From assembly GCA_907165135.1 (NCBI GenBank), contig OU015566.1:10214157-10278156 (forward strand): a DNA stretch of 64,000 nt. The letters are read 5' to 3'. Shown one piece after another: positions 1-11,516 of this stretch. Origin of the DNA: Oikopleura dioica. Lineage: Eukaryota > Chordata > Appendicularia > Copelata > Oikopleuridae. Numbering within the stretch: the stretch's first letter is position 1; every line of letters begins with the position of its first letter. The notes under the pieces were generated by a model. It did not search any database and was not told the DNA's origin. It saw only the letters and a program-made list of their open reading frames with translations. The position numbers were made by a program, and so were the translations under genes.

Positions 1-1
1 A

Positions 2-133
2 TTCACTCCATTATGCAGATATTACAAGCATTACCCGAAATATGAAAGTATCAACAATTTCACGCCGTCTTATCACACTGGGCCAGCGATAGATGATTAT
101 AGCAGGAAAGGGATGAATATAAAAGAAAATTAA
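2..133 (+). CDS. C-terminal end of a C-type-lectin-like (CTLD) gene, partial
   Basis: The frame from base 2 to the TAA at 131-133 encodes 43 residues containing a PLCR segment and a tail ending DYSRKGM. The same arrangement (PLCRF ... DYSRTGM) closes the next CTLD copy near 1670-1790, so this is the 3' end of an upstream tandem paralogue cut by the window edge. PLCR corresponds to the last disulphide Cys of a CTLD. The Tyr- and Pro-rich tail after the fold is shared by both copies. The assignment rests on this pairing and is inference for the fragment alone. Confidence 0.6.
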   Translation, partial: FTPLCRYYKHYPKYESINNFTPSYHTGPAIDDYSRKGMNIKEN

Positions 134-360
134 TATTATATAAGAGAAACTCAATTGTCGTCATTGGAGAATGTCAGCAAAAGAACTATATTTTTTCTAT
201 TGACTTGATGAAAAATTAAAATTCTTATGTCACATAAGTTATGTGTCTATGGAATTTCTTCTTTTGAAATTTTAATGTTCTTCTACATCTGTACTTTTGT
301 CTCGAGATAACCCGCTTGAAGAGATAAGTGAAGCTTCAAGAGAATAAAAGTCAGATTAGA

Positions 361-1803
361 ATGATATTTTTCTTGTTTTTCTGAGATTCGTAGACTCAAA
401 TCAATCAGAAATTGTGTTCAAAGTTTTCGATGAGATTTCAAAATTAAATTGGTTTGAAGCGAGAGATTTTTGCGTTGATTATGGAGCTGTACTCGCTACT
501 TTTGATGATGCTCTTCAGTATCAAGCGGTAAAAGGATGAGATACGATTAACGACATTAGTAGGAAATCACTAATAATTGAGCTTTTTTCTAGCTTAGTAG
601 GGTGGGACTATAAACGTAGAATGAAGCTGGGGATTTTTGACTATTGATAGTCGGGGTGAACAACCCTGAGGGCATTTAGATACCTCGAAGTCCCAAAATC
701 TGCCAACTGAAATTGTAATTTTGAAGCCCAACTAAGCTTTTAGAGGCTGCCCACCAGTCTAGAGTAGCCCAGGCTCTGGCGGTTTGTGTGAGCCAAGAAA
801 GTAGTGAGGGGATGATCTGGGGAGCTAGGAGCTCGAAGTTTGGGATCTCGACCATTAGGTACTTTTTCACAAAAAGTACACGATGTGTATCAAAAATGCC
901 TCCCAAAGACTTTCTGAGGATGTTTCTTCATTAAAAATGTTCTGAAATCATTTGAGGTCATCTGAGGTCAGATCGGGTCACTTATCACTTTTTTCAATTT
1001 ATCACAATTTTTGACCTCGAATGACCTCAAATGACCCCAAATGATTTCAGATACATTTTTTAATGAAGAAACATCCTTCTTTGGGAGGCATTTTGATCAC
1101 ATCGTGTACTTTTCTACACAATTGGTCGAGATCCCAAACTTCAAGAGCTCCTAGCTCCCCAGATGCATCTCACTTTTCTTGAGCTCAAATGAGCCAAATC
1201 TAGACTAGTGGGCAGCCTAAAAGCTTAGTTAGGGCTTCAAAATTACAATTTCGAAGTTGGCCAGATTTTGGGACGTCGGAGGTATCTAAATGCCCTCAGG
1301 GTACGAGATCACCCCGACTATCAATAGTCAAAATGATCCCCAGCTTCTGGGGATTCTAAAACTGTATTATAGTCCCACCCTACTAAGCTAGAAAAAGCTC
1401 AATTATTAGTGATTTCCTAGACATTAGGTTTTTAGAAGCGAAGTATTTTCGAAAATTATAATGTGTGGCTTGGGATTTATGACAAAAATGAAGGAAGCAA
1501 CGCGAATCGTCTTTGGAGGGCCTCAGATGACACTGATCCTGGGTATTTCAACTGGGGTGCAGGCCAACCATCAAGTCCTTATAATCAAGTTTGTGTGAGC
1601 CACGAGCCTGGTGAGACAATGATCATGCAGGATCGACCGTGTGGAGACCATGCTACTTTTTAAAAAAGTTTCCTCTTTGCCGTTTTCTTGGACATTATCC
1701 AGCTTATGATACTATTCAAGATTATGTGCCGGATCATTATCCTTACACTTCTTTGTTTTCTAGCGAAGATTATTCTAGGACAGGGATGATAATGATTTTC
1801 TAG
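361..1803 (+). pseudogene. C-type-lectin-like gene with apparent frameshift (broken gene or assembly error)
   Basis: Exon A (about 384-527) encodes the first CTLD half, including LNWFEARDFC and LATFDDA. Exon B (1436-1803) encodes WLGIYDKNEG, FNWGAGQPSS and CVSHEP, a classic long-form CTLD core. The intron 528-1435 (GT-AG) is swollen by an 860-bp element; without element and target duplication it would be 40 nt. After CGDHATF the frame hits TAA (1661-1663) in a T5A6 run, and the expected KFPLCR end continues in the next frame to the TAG at 1801-1803. One base is missing relative to an intact gene. A possible signal-peptide start at 361 is also out of frame with exon A. It is either a decaying paralogue or carries sequencing indels. 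CTLD proteins are usually secreted or surface glycan binders. Confidence 0.65.
560..1419. mobile_element. 860-bp foldback MITE, 8-bp target duplication (hAT-like)
   Basis: The ends are TAGGAAATCAC and its reverse complement, and the two halves are near-complementary over about 430 bp each, giving a giant hairpin. It is flanked by an exact 8-bp duplication, GACATTAG, at 552-559 and 1420-1427. An 8-bp duplication fits hAT or P-type transposition. No transposase frame is present, so it is non-autonomous. It lies wholly inside the intron of the lectin-like gene. Confidence 0.85.
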
Positions 1804-2268
1804 CATTTTTAAAATTTTCAGACATTCACCAACTATTCTATTCAATTAAAGAACACCAGGGGTGCATCTGTTTCTTGTCGCAAATAACAAGCTCAACAAC
1901 AATGGAAATGAACTTTCAGTGTCTTTCAGAGGGATTCCTTCTTCTTTGTATTTCTGCTGACAAGTGGTATAAAAGGATGACTTGATAATAATGAAGACGG
2001 TAAGACGCGTGGGAACGCCATAAGACGAAGGTTTTGCTATCTGTTTTTGAGTTTGAACTTGAGTTTGCCTTTCCTTCGAATCGATAAATTTATTGGAGAG
2101 ATTTTCGCAGAGACTAATACGAGTAAATATTGAACAGATTATTGGTGAGTGAGTGAGTCGACCTTCTGGCTAAAAACGCCCGCTTATTTTTACGAGAGGA
2201 GCTTTTGTTATTTTCAGAAGAGCCTTTTCTGTAAAGGAAAACGCTTCAGCATTCATTCAGAGGAAAAA
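1804..2268. other. Intergenic, lectin-like gene to PLAC8 gene
   Basis: No supportable gene. An acceptor-like sequence (ttcattcag, ending at 2260) lies 8 bp before the ATG at 2269 and could be a cis or spliced-leader trans-splice site. Confidence 0.5.
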
Positions 2269-2951
2269 ATGGGCTACAACGAGTTGATTAACGAGTGTTC
2301 TCCGCACGACGCCATGGGACAGCCGCCTGGTAACTAATTTAGTAAACTTTCAATGCTGACTTTTGTTCGTAAGCTTATCAAACAGCCCCTTCTACTCCTG
2401 AGTTCAATCCAGCTCCCGTGGTTCAAGTCACTCAACCGAGGTCTTTTGCGACCGACCAACAGTTGCTCGATGTTGGATCACCTCTGAAAAAGTTCAAAAG
2501 ATTCTCTACTTTATTTGTAAAAATTTATCGAACACTTTTTGAACTTGAAAAAGATGGGGAGCGGAAAGTGGAAAGTCGGATTGGTTGAATCCTGCTTCTC
2601 CTTGGAATGCTGCAAAGCTTACTGGTAAGCAAAGAAACATTCACAGCTGAAACTAATTATTTATTCGAAAAGGTGTCCTTGCTGCAGCTTGGCAGATACC
2701 TCCCGCGAATTGGGACTCGATTACGATCGAACCTTCTGGTTTACTTTCTTCTGCTGGCATGGTAAGATCCTTCATTTTCGGGAACTCGAAGATTGACTGC
2801 TTGTTTAGCCATGTTCCCAATCGCCTTCCAGCACCGAGAGTTGATCCGCCAACGGCACGGAATCATCGGCTCTGGCTGTGATGACTTCTGCACCTTGTTA
2901 TGGTGCGCACAGTGCGTCCTCGCTCAGCACCATCTCCACATGAAGAAATGA
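2269..2951 (+). CDS. PLAC8 / cornifelin-family Cys-rich protein
   Basis: Five exons join in frame: 2269-2329, 2386-2516, 2554-2624, 2673-2761 and 2809-2951 (495 nt, 164 aa). A Pro-rich N-terminus with VVQVTQP precedes a Cys-rich domain with ESCFSLECC, YWCPCCSLAD and GIIGSGCDDFCTLLWC followed by AQ. This is the PLAC8 pattern (CPCC, then Gly-Ser-Cys-x-Asp-Phe-Cys). The family includes small membrane-associated proteins of mixed roles such as placenta-specific 8, cornifelin and metal-tolerance proteins. All introns are GT-AG and short (56, 37, 48, 47 nt). The exact 5' end of exon 3 is inferred from frame. The start is the first ATG after an acceptor-like AG at 2260. Confidence 0.8.
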
Positions 2952-4086
2952 AGAAGAGGGCAAACATGTTTTGACTGTTCTTTCCTGTTCTTTAGAAAGC
3001 AAATAGATATCCGAATACAGAACAAAGAGTAGATACCGAAATTTAAATTGATTTTCGTCTTTCAAAGGCAATATCCATTTCTGTAAACCAAAACGCGTAT
3101 TTCACTTTAACGGCGCTAGAATTCCAAGTCGACAATAATCCAGGAAAGCGACTTAGAGCGAATCTGTGGTGGGACGAATTTAGATCTCGTCCAATCAGCG
3201 CGTCGCTTTTCTCTTTCGCTTCTCGCGTCGCGAAATAACGAAATCTCACCGAAAACGAAATAGAGAAATTTTCCAAGTCCGGGCTGTTTTAACCACGGTA
3301 AGCATTCAGGCTCATGTTGAGCGGAGTATGAGCGAGTGGGAGGCGAATTTTTGAGTGGTCTCGGCTATTTTTGAGCTTTCGATGAAATTATATGGAAAAT
3401 TCCCGAAAAAACGCAATACTCCGCGATTTTCCGATAACGTTTTATAAAGAATCAGTTTTTACTAGTTATTAAGATTAATGCTAACGGTATTACTGTATTT
3501 TTCAAAGAAACAATCAGTCGAGCATACTTTACAAATTATCAATTCAATCATCATCGTTATTTCAGCTTGTTTATTTGACAAATATTTTAAAATTAACATG
3601 GAATTGACAGTTTTCTATGTTTCTAAATTCGAAAAATCTCATAGTAATTAGGATCAGCGCCTCCCACGTGCGGTTTTTTCATATCACATCATGTGATGCC
3701 CGTTTGTTGAAATTTTATCATCCTATTGTGAAATTCCTTTCTTCAGATAAGAACATGCGACGCGTTTACTGAACTAAAGAAGTACTGAAAATCAAGAATC
3801 CGGTCAAAACAGCCACGACTTCCCTTAATTCTTCAACATCGACTTTCTATCAACTCTCTCCTGTAATTTACCTTCCCTCCGACAAGCTCAACTTTAATAA
3901 GAAACAACAGACAACAAAAGAACCAACAACTGCTGCCCAACAACTTTGCTTTTCTTCGTTTTTATTCAAATTTGCTGAAACATAATCAAACAACAAAACA
4001 ACCCCGTGTATATTTGGACTCCCCAAATCAAAAAGCTCAACCCAAAAAACTACTAAAAAGGAAGAAGGCCCATCTAACCTTTCACC
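2952..4086. other. Intergenic, upstream of 4E-T
   Basis: No convincing coding exon. AT-rich with short open frames on both strands that show no family signature. It presumably holds the 4E-T promoter; no clear TATA box was identified close to 4087. Confidence 0.4.
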
Positions 4087-7000
4087 ATGGCTGACAAGGG
4101 CGAAATGACGAACCAGATCAAGGCAATGATCTTTGGAAATCGAGCTCCTGGCCCCGGCCAAGCCGATCTCAAGCCCAAAAAGCCAAGAACTATCGCTTAC
4201 GATCGACATAGTCTCGTTGAAATCGGCAAAAACACCGCTAGGTAAGAAAAGTCGCAGTCTCTTACATAATATCTCTAGAATCTCCCATCCCTTCTGTTTT
4301 TTCTCCCTCTACTTTTGTAGTTCGGGAGATAAAGTCTTAGCGGCAGAGTTCTGTCGATGGGGGACCTCTTCGGATGGACGCAAAAGTTCGAATTCAACCC
4401 TTTTTCTAGCCACACCCGCCCAAGCTTTCTCGACGTCGAGTACGACAACATCTCGCGCGTCGACGGCAGCAAGCGGTGGGATCCCGAGCGCTGGCACGCC
4501 GGAACCAAGGCCCAACATCTCAAAGCCCGGCGAGAAGCAGCGGCGAAGGAAATGTCCGCCAAGGCGAACAATGCTAGCAGCAACTCGTCGATCATTGGCG
4601 AGCCAAACTCGTGGCGCAAGTCGAAATCTGATAAACGATCTGGATTGGCGATGGACGAAGAAGTGGAAAATGGAAAAAATGATGAAACTTTTGGCGTCTC
4701 AACTAGGCTTGGTCCTCAGCGGAGAAGGTACTTGTTATTCCTGTAAAAAAAGGTCATCTTCTCTTTTCTAGCTATAAAGAAGGCTGCAAGCCTGGCAACA
4801 CCCGCGATGAGGGACCAAAAGGCGATCAAGGATCTTTGTCCAGTTCTGGCGCGAGTTGGCGTGACTCGCGCAAGAAGGAACCCTGGCGCCGCGGAGGAGA
4901 CGACGACAAGTTCAGCGATTTCCGCAACGATGACGGCGGCCGTGACGGTGGAAACAAATACGGCAACAATAACGCTCGCTCTGGTTACAACGATCGCAAC
5001 AATCGCTTCAACAACAACCGTAGTGGTGGTCGCTATGGACGAGGAGATCGTTTCGGTCGCGATTCCCCTGACGAAGAGCCCGAATGGATGAACCCCGATG
5101 ACGGAACCGAGGCGAACGAGATGACTTTCATGGCGCTTGAAGGACTCCCAGGAGATATGCGAGGAAAGGAAACTTCCCAAGGTCGGGATAAAAACCGTGA
5201 CTCGCCAGAACTCGTCGCGTTTGACGAGAGTGCTTTTATGGGCACAACTGACGATGGCGGAGAAACGAAGCTTGGCGGCGCACTTGGCGCTGCTCTCGGC
5301 GAACTTGACGATCCTCTCCAAGGCGAGCTTGGCGGTGCCTTGGAGGACGATCCTCAAATGGACGGATTGATCAAATCCTCTTTCATGGATATTATGAAGG
5401 ACGATGACACTGATCCCGCCCCTGGCGCATCCAAGTTTTCCGCATTCTTCGACTCACCTGCAGAACCAGAACTCAACCTTCCGAGCAAAAAGAACGCGAC
5501 AGCTGGATTCCCACCACCGCAGAATATTGGCGTTCCAGCAGGATTAATTCCGCCCAATGCAGCTGGACTTGGATTAAAAAGCCAGCCCCAGCCTCCGTTG
5601 GGAATGAACCTCTGGAATATTCAGCAGGCGGGATCCGGCGCTTCTCATCCTACTCCCGAACAGCAGATGAAACAGCAATCCGCGCAGAATAGAGTCAACG
5701 ATGTTTTCAGCCAGTTCAAGAATCCTCAAGGTAATGTCGAATAGTAGAACATGGAAATTTAATTGATTATTAGTCTCCCCAATCATGCCTTTGCGGCCTC
5801 CCGGTGTTGCTCCGATGCCAGCTGCTAGAAACTGGGACATTCTTCCAGGAACGAAAAACGAGCCGCCTCGACCACAACAGCCACCAGCAGGTCTTCCAGC
5901 TAGCCTCTTCGGTTTCGGAAACGGCCCATCTAATTCGCAACAGCAGCAGCAACGAGCAGGTCCACCGATGCCTCCAAGAGGATTCCCGATGACAGCCATG
6001 AGTGTAGAAGATCTGGAAGGCCCTCGCCGAAACATTTCGCCAAACAATGATAACCAACCAGCTCCTGACGTTAAGCGAAAGCTCATGAACCTCCGCAACG
6101 AATTCGATCAGAAATCGAATGTTCAGCGAATGATGTTTCTTGGCGCCCAACAACCTCCAGGACAAGCCCCTCAAGGACTGCTTCAACATGCTATGCCTCA
6201 ACGAATGCCGCATCAGATGCAGCATCAAGCTCCGCGGGCCCATCAGCACATGCAGCAACAACATCAGAAGCAGATGATGGATCAGCGAGACGTTCGAGCA
6301 GCTCAAGAGCAGCAGCGAATCCGCGTTGCGCAGTACTTGGCTAGCGAAGAGAAAAATAGAACTCTTACTCCAACTGAAGGTACTAACTCCGGTTTTTTTG
6401 TTCAATTCTAAATCTTCTTTTCAGCAACATTCATGAAGCAATTCCGCGCCGAGCAGAACGGCCTTTACGGTCCCGGGCCTCGAACAATGATAGACCAAAA
6501 CTTGAACCAGCTCAATCTTGGCCGTGATAACCGTGACCATCCCCGCTCCAGCCAAAATCTCGATTTCAATCGACAAAAAGAGTCATTCGAAGAAAAGCTC
6601 CGCCAGCAATCGAGCATCGGCAGCAGCGGCCCTCCTCACCCAGAGCAAGTCCCGAAATTCAATCAATTTACTCCCACTTCTGTCATGCGAAAAATGGTTC
6701 ATCGAAAAGGCGACGAGCCCGGCGATGGTCGACCGCATCGAAATCCGAAAATAACACCACTCGAGCATACAGGCGTCGTCCGAGTTCCCAAGGGAGCTAC
6801 TGAAAGAAAACTAAGCAACGGAGGAGTTTCTGGAAACAAAGGAACAGCTCAAGGAGCGATGAGAAACATGACGAATGCCCCACCTGTGATCTACACCCAG
6901 CAGCAGCAACAGAGAGGCGCTCCGCCTCCTGTTATCAACAGTAGCGCGCCAAATAGCTCGAGCTCGACGCAAATGCTTTTCCACCAGCGAGGCCTCATCC

Positions 7001-7125
7001 CAAGCCAGATTCGCGCACCAGCAAGCCAACAAGCCAGCTCTGGAAACAACGAAGACAACACAATGATCCATCGCCTTCTCCAGCAACAGCCCCAAGCCAA
7101 CCGAGCATTTCCCGAATTTGGCTGA
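4087..7125 (+). CDS. EIF4ENIF1: eIF4E transporter 4E-T (EIF4ENIF1 homologue)
   Basis: Five exons, 4087-4241, 4410-4727, 4772-5730, 5774-6379 and 6425-7125, give 912 aa (human protein about 985). Residues 38-44, YDRHSLV, are a canonical eIF4E-binding YxxxxL-phi motif near the N-terminus. It is followed by RPSFLDVEYD, then WDPERWHA and LGPQRRS, the conserved 4E-T block. The remainder is low-complexity and rich in Gln, Asn and Pro, as in the vertebrate protein. 4E-T shuttles eIF4E and acts in P-bodies with DDX6/LSM14 in translational repression and mRNA decay control. The first intron (4242-4409, 168 nt) is long for this region and could instead contain a small extra exon. Start context is caccATGg. 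Confidence 0.88.
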
Positions 7126-9110
7126 ACGATAAAAGAGCGAAATCAACGAAGAAACAATGTTACTAGAAATGATTATCATAAAAGCATACTTTGAGTTACT
7201 TACATTGTATTCACCCTCTTCCCCCAAAAAAGCTTTGTATCATATTTCTTAAATTTACTGACCCTCACAGAATTCCTCCCCCTAAAAAAAGCACTGAACC
7301 CTTTCAAAAAATGCAATTTCCACAAAAATATCGAACCTATTCTTTGTAAATCTTCCCCCTCCCTTCTTTTAGTGATGAAAGTCACTTTCCCCTTTAATCC
7401 CTCCCTTGTAAATTTAATTAAACAAAAGCAAACTTTCATGTAAATACTTTTAAAATTTGCAATTTTCTTGATGAAAATTTGATTTTCATTTTGGAGATAC
7501 AAGTCTGTGGAAGAGTGAATTTTACGATCCACAAGAAATACTAGACAAAAATTTTGATTCCTGAAAATATGCTTCAAGTTCTGATCCTTGTCTCGTTTTT
7601 CTGCCTGAAAATGACGCAAGGGATGAAGCAAGCATATTTCCACGGAACCTTCGCTGATTTTCAAAGCCACATTCCCATTCCCCAAAACTCACCCTCCCCT
7701 GAAACAAAAAAACTGAACATCTTGCTTGCTGAGAATAACTCCCCGAAAGACAAAAAAATATCATTCACGCCCAATGAAAAAGACTATTAGTATTAACCAA
7801 GTGTGTACCCATATCAGCCCCATCTATATATTTTTCCTATTCTACGTTTGTTTGTTTACTGCTCTCTCCTCTTGTGGTTCAAAACGGATTCGAGAGGTTA
7901 GGTTTAAATCTGTCCAACCCTCATTCAAAGTCCTCCAACTCACAGTTTCCTTTCACCGATGGCTTCAAAGTAGCCCTTGGATGATCAGAGGGTTAACGCA
8001 CGAGATTGGTCAGTGAGTTAACTCCCTTGCACAGCCATGTCTTTTTTTAACCCATCGGTGTAAGGCCTAAACCTTCACTAACGATCCGTATTCGTTTATC
8101 CGCCAGAGCCGAGAGTGATTTTTATTTTCTTCTTTCTAGGCTTTTTATTTATTTACACTTTTTCACCAACCTGTGTTTCAACTCAAGTTCAACTCCTGTT
8201 AGTCAACGAAAATACTATTACATAAATCTTGTAAGCTGAATATTAAAAAACCCTATTAACCCTTGGATTTTATCTTCAAGGGATTACTCTTTGGACACAG
8301 AATATATGAATAAAATAGATATCAAATAAAACCAAATCTTCATGACTTCGATTTCAAAACTTGGTATCCCCTCTTTTTGAAATCGAAAGATTTTTGTCGC
8401 GTGTATGAGAGACCTGATTCTTTAAGACAATTGTCTGTCGGACGGAAATTTCATTTCGGAAGAGGTTTTTTTCAAAGCAAAAGTCAGCAGTAGAGAGTGT
8501 CGGGAGATTACTTTTTATAATTGACGAGTGAGTAGAATTGGGTGATTTATTAATTGTAGTAAGATAATCACTGATTATCTTTGCTCATAAATTTGGCTCC
8601 AAAAACTTGTGAAAAGATAAGAAAATTTCTTGCAAGATCTGAAAGTTGGTATTTTTCTTTAGTGAAATACAAATATTACACAGGAAAATTTCCTGAGGAA
8701 ATGCTTATTCACAAATTTTGGTATTCGTTTTTACAAAAAAATTTTTATGGAAAAAATTCGAATAGCTTTCGATTCGTCACGAGGCAGATAGAAAAGAGGG
8801 TTCATTTCCGGAAGGAATAATCAAGAGCCGAAATCAACCCTCGTTTTTGTTCCATTTCCTTCGTGATTCATTTCGAGAACTGCCAGTCTTTGCGGAAAGA
8901 GCTCTCGATAACTCCTGATATCGAGGCGCTCGGCACAAATTTTCCGACGCCACCTACTCCGGCCATATTTAAACTCCTTCATTGGTCACTTTTTCACATT
9001 CGCATTTTTTGCTTCTCAGCTGAGACAACAACTCACAATTTAATTTTTTGCGACCGGTTTACAAAACCTACAAGAGAGTTTTTCAGACAGGATAGAGATC
9101 GGTCTGTAAG
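7126..9110. other. Intergenic region after 4E-T
   Basis: Nearly 2 kb without a recognisable conserved gene. It includes the 4E-T 3' end, one possible small secreted-peptide frame at 7569-7790 and AT-rich sequence. An acceptor-like ctgtaag abuts the next gene's ATG at 9111. Confidence 0.4.
7569..7790 (+). CDS. Possible small secreted peptide
   Basis: ATG at 7569 opens a 73-residue frame. Its first 18 residues (MLQVLILVSFFCLKMTQG) look like a cleavable signal peptide, followed by a hydrophilic Ser/Pro/Lys-rich chain. There is no homology that I recognise and no visible splice partner. It sits in AT-rich sequence that could produce such a frame by chance. Confidence 0.25.
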   Translation: MLQVLILVSFFCLKMTQGMKQAYFHGTFADFQSHIPIPQNSPSPETKKLNILLAENNSPKDKKISFTPNEKDY

Positions 9111-11286
9111 ATGGGAGACGGCGAAAACCCAGATACCAGTAAAGGAGATGGTTTAATAGCTTTTACTAATCGCTTTGCTTTATGCTAATAATTTGAATGA
9201 AAATAATGAACCGCTAATAGACATGCTTGATTTGCACCCAGATGATGACATTTCTGATGGTAAAAAGCCAATTTTCAAAAAAAGTAATTAAATTTACTTT
9301 CAGTCTTGTCGGAAATGGATGCGGGCGAGGAAATGCGGCTACTTGAGGAGAATCCGCCTTCACCGCAGCCTGGCTCTCCAGTTCCAGCAGAAGGACTTTC
9401 AAGCGACGACGAATTAATGGCGGGTGACGATGTCCTCGACAATGAAGCGCAAGAATTGCAGGAAAATCGGGATGAAATGGCGACGCCTCCGCTCTTGGAC
9501 AATCCTGAAAGCTCCATGCAGCCCCCACGAGCTTCAGAAATTCCAAATGAGTCCAATCATCCTGGTAACTTGAGATTTTCTTGATAAAATTTACGACCTT
9601 CTCTAGATCAACCGGCAAACATGCTCAGCGATGGAGAACTTAGCTCCGAAGAAGAATTGCCAAGCAACAATCCTGTTGAGTCCTCTTCTGGATCGAAGAT
9701 CGTTGGAACTATCGATCTTCTTTCCGACAGCCAGACAGATTCTTCCTTCGTACGAGAGAAATCGACGGTGTCTGCTAAAAATGCCGCTACCGTGGATCGC
9801 TTCAGGGCCCTTCGGATGCAGCGCCGACAAAGAGAACTAGCAAAGCGGTCTGAATCGCGATTGCCTGAAAGTCGAAGCATTGTGAAACCGCGAACGAAGC
9901 CTCCTTCGATTGCTGGTTCTGTTACCGGCGAGCTTCAGCAAGGATTGCGCCAGCTTGATTTTTCAAGCCCTGGCCAGCGGCCACTACTTCAAACAAAAGT
10001 AAGCATCGAATTTTGTCTTCTTTTTAACACTTTTTTCTAGAGCCGAACGAGAATTCGACCGGCAACTCCAACGACCAGTCCCATGATAGCGACGACGGAA
10101 TGACTGAGGTCGTCAATTTTCCCATCTCCACCCCGATGGAAGCGACAACAAGCATGAATCGAGATGCCTATCGACCCTCGAACGCGCGAGAGAACCTCGT
10201 GGAGCGAGTGGAGTATGAGGAGCGGGAATCCCGGGTGAAGACAGAGCCGATGTCTCAGGATGACCAGGCAATGGCAGCTTTGAACGAGCACGAGAAGCTG
10301 CGCAAGTGCCGAAAACTCCTCCATCGGATCGAAGGTGTCCAGAACTTTGGTAACTTTCAGTACTCGCAAGAGAATCTCCGCTACGTCGGGCTCATCCGTG
10401 ACCGCTACGAAGATCAAGATCGCGTCAAGAAGGTGTACGACAAAGAAGTTGACTATCTGAAAACAGCGGTCAAAGAAAAGTTTGAGGAGCAGATCCAGAA
10501 GCTTAAATTGATGCGAGATCTGGAAATCAAGAAGTTGGATCAAAAGAAAGACCTTGCTCTCACTCAACTTCTTCACTCTTCTGGCCCGCTGGAAGCCTTC
10601 CACGCCCTTGACGAAGTTTTAAATCAGCAGAAGGAACTTTGCGAAGATGCGGAACGAGATCCGCTCAAACTTGATGAATTGATGGGCAAGTACCATTCCA
10701 TGAAAAAGGTAGGAAAATCAATCGAAATTGAATCTCAAGAAATCGCTTTTAGTCGATCGATGATAGTCGAACAAAATACGTGGAGGGCGCTGGCTTGCTG
10801 CAGCGAAAGCTCACGGAAGTGGCGCAAGCAAAAGTGGTTCAGTCCAACAAAATCGTTATCGACGAGAAGGAGCCTCTTTTCGTCGTAGAGTACCCAACAG
10901 CTTCTAAGAAGGTGAATGACAAATAAGAAAATATGATTTCAGTAAATTCTAGCGCCGAAGCGAGGGATTCAGCCGAGAAGATTTCCAAGTTGTCATCAAC
11001 CTGGATTCCGATGAAGAGCCAAGCTCAACTGATGCAGTTTCCTCCGGCACGATGCCTTTTCGACAGAACAAGCGGCCTCGATTGGGCGCTAGAACCAACA
11101 CCTGGACCCACATGGATCGACAGCAAGAGATTGAGAAGAAACAATCGAGATCCAGGTAAATTTGAATTCCTAAGATCATCCATTTACTTTTCTCTCAGAT
11201 CTCGCGGAAACCGAAACGCTCGAAGAGGTCACACGATGACCCACGACGCATCTACTGATGAGCAGGTAGCGAACTATTATTACTGA
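9111..11286 (+). CDS. Unrecognised acidic/coiled-coil nuclear-type protein with SUMO-interaction-like motifs
   Basis: Eight exons join in frame: 9111-9150, 9221-9259, 9304-9564, 9607-9998, 10043-10708, 10753-10911, 10953-11155 and 11199-11286 (615 aa). The N-terminal third is acidic and Ser-rich. A strongly charged helical segment about residues 330-440 (VDYLKTAVKEKFEEQIQKLK and onward) predicts a coiled coil. Two hydrophobic-acidic patches, IVGTIDLLSDS and VVINLDSDEE, resemble SUMO-interacting motifs, and VKTEP fits a sumoylation consensus. The C-terminus is Arg-rich. This suggests a chromatin or nuclear-body factor, but no family is recognised. At 10041 the frame requires acceptor use two bases after the first AG. 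Confidence 0.75.
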
Positions 11287-11516
11287 AATTCTTTCTCGTT
11301 AAATCTATCTTCCCTCTAAAACCCAGACCTTCTCTTCGCTCTTTCTTTTAAATTTAACGGTGCACTAAAACATAAATACGTATTGACCATTCCTACTGAA
11401 GAAAAAAGAATAAATCTTCCTGACATCTAAAAGTTGTGAAACATTTTGAAAATGTTTTACTTTGACTTTCCTTTCTCTTGGCAATTTGCATATAAATATT
11501 CTGTTTAGGAGGAACC

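Noticed and set aside
4133..4771. 212-codon plus-strand frame overlapping the start of 4E-T
   Set aside because: Runs out of frame with the conserved 4E-T exons and crosses two of its introns.
7200..7685. 161-codon minus-strand frame
   Set aside because: Lies in AT-rich 3' sequence of 4E-T, composition is Phe/Lys/Ile-biased, with no domain or splice context.
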